Source of the DNA: an uncultured Parabacteroides sp.
GTDB lineage: Bacteria; Bacteroidota; Bacteroidia; Bacteroidales; Tannerellaceae
Assembly (NCBI GenBank): GCA_900552415.1
Contig: USAD01000134.1
Location: 1-7,564, forward strand
Direction of reading: 5' to 3'
Length of the DNA stretch: 7,564 bases
Below the pieces are notes generated by a model that saw nothing but the letters and a program-made list of their open reading frames with translations, did no database searches and was not told the DNA's origin. Each line of letters opens with the position of its first letter. Position 1 is the first letter of the stretch. The translations under genes and the position numbers were made by a program. Positions 6,486 to 7,564 of this stretch are shown here, piece after piece.

Positions 6486-6508
6486 CCGAAAATTATAATC
6501 CTAATTGC

Positions 6509-7564
6509 ATGCACGAAAGAGTTATTATTCTTGATTTTGGCTCGCAAACCACTCAATTGATCGGACGACGTGTCCGTGAGTTGAATACGTATTGCGAGAT
6601 CCTTCCCTATAACAAGTTTCCGCATGACGCGACAGACGTGAAGGGTGTCATCCTTTCCGGCAGTCCCTATTCCGTTTACGATGAGAACGCTTTTAAGGCG
6701 GACCTGAGCCAGATTCGGGGTAAGTATCCGGTCTTGGGTATCTGCTATGGCGCCCAGTTCTTGGCCTATACGTCGGGAGGTAAGGTGGAGCCGGCGAACT
6801 CGCGCGAGTATGGCCGTGCCAATCTGTCCGCTGTCGATAATACGGATCTCCTGTTCAAGGGGATTGAGGTAGGTTCACAGATCTGGATGTCGCACGGGGA
6901 TACCATTACCCAGTTGCCGGAGAATTTCAGGATTGTGGCCAGCACGAACGATGTCCAGAACGCGGCTTATCGCGTAGAGGGCGAGAAGACGTGGGGTGTC
7001 CAGTTCCATCCGGAGGTGTTCCATTCGATTGACGGCACGAAGTTGCTGGACAATTTCCTGAATATTTGCGGATGCGCCAAGGATTGGACGCCGGCCTCTT
7101 CCATTGAGTCGACTGTGGCTGAATTGAAGGCGAAGCTGGGCGACGACAAGGTGATCCTGGCATTGTCGGGTGGTGTCGACTCGTCGGTGACGGCAGTCTT
7201 GCTGAACAAGGCGATCGGGAAGAACCTGACATGTATCTTCGTGGATCATGGCCTGTTGCGCAAGAACGAGTTCGAGAACGTGTTGAGAGATTATGAGCAT
7301 CTGGGCTTGAACGTGATTGGCGTGAATGCGAAAGATAAGTTCTATCGTGAGCTGGCAGGTGTTAGTGAGCCGGAGCAGAAACGTAAGATCATCGGTAAGG
7401 GCTTTATCGACGTATTCGACGAGGAGGCTCATAAGCTGAAAGATATCAAGTGGCTGGGACAAGGTACGATCTATCCGGACGTTATCGAGTCGTTATCCAT
7501 CACCGGAACGACGATCAAGAGCCACCATAACGTGGGTGGATTGCCCGAGAAGATGAACCTGAAG
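6509..7564 (+). CDS. guaA: GMP synthase (glutamine-hydrolysing), 5' part, cut by window end
   Basis: GMP synthase converts XMP, ATP and glutamine to GMP, AMP, PPi and glutamate, the last step of GMP synthesis in the cytosol. The first 352 codons are present and the frame is open to the last base. Bacterial GuaA is roughly 510-525 aa, so about 30% is missing, including the C-terminal dimerisation domain. Residues 1-190 are a class I glutamine amidotransferase ([14 protein letters not shown] at 5-18) with nucleophile Cys79 in GICYGAQ and the His167/Glu169 pair in QFHPE. The ATP pyrophosphatase domain follows, with the PP-loop SGGVDSS at 220-226, IFVDHGLLR, and [12 protein letters not shown] then [15 protein letters not shown] near the end. 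All key catalytic residues visible are intact. The start ATG gives [13 protein letters not shown], standard for Bacteroidota GuaA. The gene is divergent from glycerate kinase across 101 bp. Confidence 0.97.
   Translation, partial: MHERVIILDFGSQTTQLIGRRVRELNTYCEILPYNKFPHDATDVKGVILSGSPYSVYDENAFKADLSQIRGKYPVLGICYGAQFLAYTSGGKVEPANSREYGRANLSAVDNTDLLFKGIEVGSQIWMSHGDTITQLPENFRIVASTNDVQNAAYRVEGEKTWGVQFHPEVFHSIDGTKLLDNFLNICGCAKDWTPASSIESTVAELKAKLGDDKVILALSGGVDSSVTAVLLNKAIGKNLTCIFVDHGLLRKNEFENVLRDYEHLGLNVIGVNAKDKFYRELAGVSEPEQKRKIIGKGFIDVFDEEAHKLKDIKWLGQGTIYPDVIESLSITGTTIKSHHNVGGLPEKMNLK

Noticed and set aside
6440..6508. Purine riboswitch upstream of guaA
   Set aside because: The predicted leader is under about 20 nt, and no three-way junction or conserved purine-aptamer loops are present.
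6875..7462. 195-codon - strand open frame opposite guaA
   Set aside because: The + strand here carries the PP-loop and other GuaA motifs, so the antisense frame is a shadow.

Overview
The window looks like chromosomal DNA of a gut-type Bacteroidota, order Bacteroidales. Parabacteroides or another Tannerellaceae member is my best guess, but the genus is inferred. Supporting signs are a TonB-dependent receptor with an N-terminal carboxypeptidase-regulatory-like domain, lipoproteins with an Asp-rich stretch after the lipidated Cys, a Bacteroidota-type GMP synthase, weak Shine-Dalgarno sequences, and -7 boxes related to TAnnTTTG.

Layout. (1) 1-79 is a leader with interleaved inverted repeats and a possible promoter box. 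(2) 80-4065 is a probable two-gene operon on the + strand: an outer-membrane TonB-dependent receptor (900 aa) and, 50 bp downstream, a surface lipoprotein of the beta-helix type (410 aa). A strong GC-rich terminator follows at 4109-4141. (3) 4211-5050 (+) is an uncharacterised lipoprotein (279 aa) with its own promoter. (4) 5051-5267 is a convergent intergenic gap holding two repeat families, each with a 22-bp unit. The second family folds into a 15-bp hairpin followed by T6. (5) 5268-6407 (-) is a glycerate kinase. (6) 6408-6508 holds back-to-back promoters. (7) 6509 to the window end (+) is guaA, cut off by the window after 352 codons.

How the genes work together. The receptor and lipoprotein probably form an outer-membrane uptake pair resembling SusCD in layout, but the lipoprotein is a predicted beta-helix protein and not SusD. 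The substrate cannot be read from sequence. Glycerate kinase and guaA are housekeeping metabolism and share only a promoter region. The 279-aa lipoprotein has no evident functional link to its neighbours.

The most notable unexplained items are the phased 22-bp repeats between the convergent genes, a recurring T(A/T)nnTTCGCG element 23-26 nt upstream of four of the five gene starts, and the non-SusD receptor-lipoprotein pair. I see no tRNA, rRNA, CRISPR array, transposase or phage gene.
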